The position numbers and the translations under genes are program-made. A model generated the notes under the pieces. It saw only the letters and a list, made by a program, of their open reading frames with translations, searched no databases and had not been told where the DNA came from. A DNA stretch of 5,537 nucleotides from Zoogloeaceae bacterium. GTDB taxonomy: Bacteria > Pseudomonadota > Gammaproteobacteria > Burkholderiales > Rhodocyclaceae. Positions 5,322 to 5,537 of this stretch are shown in pieces. Within the stretch, counting starts at the first letter, position 1. Every line of letters starts with the position of its first letter. The stretch covers positions 1 through 5,537 of the forward strand of contig JAITNI010000039.1 of NCBI GenBank assembly GCA_031290535.1, written 5' to 3'.

Positions 5322-5537
5322 ATGAGCCTCTTTTCTCTCATCGTCGTTTTTCTGCTGGAACAGCTCAAGCCGCTGGATTACAGGCGCTGGGTGGTGCGGC
5401 CTTTTGGCGTTTGGGCGGATTTCTGGGAGCGCCGCCTCAATGCGGGCGATTACCGGCATGGTGTGCCGGGCGTCTGTCTTGTCCTGTTGCCGCCGCTGGC
5501 GCTGGGGGGCGTGGTCTGGGGATTGGCGTACTGGGCG
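5322..5537 (+). CDS. CobD/CbiB-family membrane protein, N-terminal part cut by the window edge
   Basis: 72 codons are visible, open to the right edge. The start MSLFSLIVVFLLEQLKPLDY, followed by an RLNAGDYRHG stretch (38-47), matches the CobD/CbiB-like proteins that I know to occur near pilTU in betaproteobacteria. Hydrophobic segments lie at about 2-13 and 49-71. CbiB proper makes adenosylcobinamide phosphate in cobalamin synthesis, while the related AmpE is a signalling membrane protein; this genomic version is often annotated with either name and its real substrate is uncertain. The start ATG has only a weak upstream ribosome binding site. No other cobalamin gene is visible in the window, so a B12 role cannot be argued from context. 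The full length and the family's conserved C-terminal residues are not visible. Confidence 0.75.
   Translation, partial: MSLFSLIVVFLLEQLKPLDYRRWVVRPFGVWADFWERRLNAGDYRHGVPGVCLVLLPPLALGGVVWGLAYWA

Noticed and set aside
1..5537. CRISPR array, tRNA, rRNA or novel defence system
   Set aside because: No regularly spaced repeats, no tRNA or rRNA-like stretch and no defence-type domains; all substantial genes belong to known core families.

Overview
The window looks like chromosome from a betaproteobacterium, probably near the Rhodocyclales/Nitrosomonadales. The basis is moderately high GC, a PilU with the beta-type N-terminus (MERDQAL...) and beta-type C-terminal region, a CobD/CbiB-family gene after pilTU, and the yggS-proC-yggT-yggU order divergent from pilT. 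The taxonomic call is inference from remembered protein sequences, not from a search.

Layout. On the minus strand, read from about 2479 down to the left edge, lie yggS (PLP homeostasis), proC (pyrroline-5-carboxylate reductase), yggT (membrane protein) and yggU (DUF167, cut by the left edge). On the plus strand, pilT and pilU, the type IV pilus retraction ATPases, run from 2564 to 4809. A 512-bp intergenic stretch (4810-5321) follows. It holds a probable terminator and several palindromic repeat-like segments. The window ends in the first 72 codons of a CobD/CbiB-family membrane protein. The 84-bp gap between yggS and pilT must hold the divergent promoters.

How the genes work together. yggS, proC and yggT are joined by 4-bp ATGA stop/start overlaps, the usual sign of translational coupling. 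pilT and pilU form a short operon that powers pilus retraction and twitching motility. These are ordinary core genes, and I see no new multi-gene system.

The most interesting points are structural. (1) A ~108-bp MITE-like inverted-repeat element sits exactly at the yggT/yggU junction and is flanked by an 8-bp direct repeat, TTCATAGG. The duplicated bases contain both the yggT stop and the yggU start. Removing the element and one copy restores a fourth ATGA overlap, so the insertion appears to have broken coupling without damaging either reading frame. (2) A palindrome with perfect 14-bp arms and a one-base centre lies inside yggS. (3) PilU departs from what I recall of its family in three ATPase-motif positions. 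(4) The pilU-cobD gap is a patchwork of repeat-like palindromes, one related to the core of the element at yggT/yggU.
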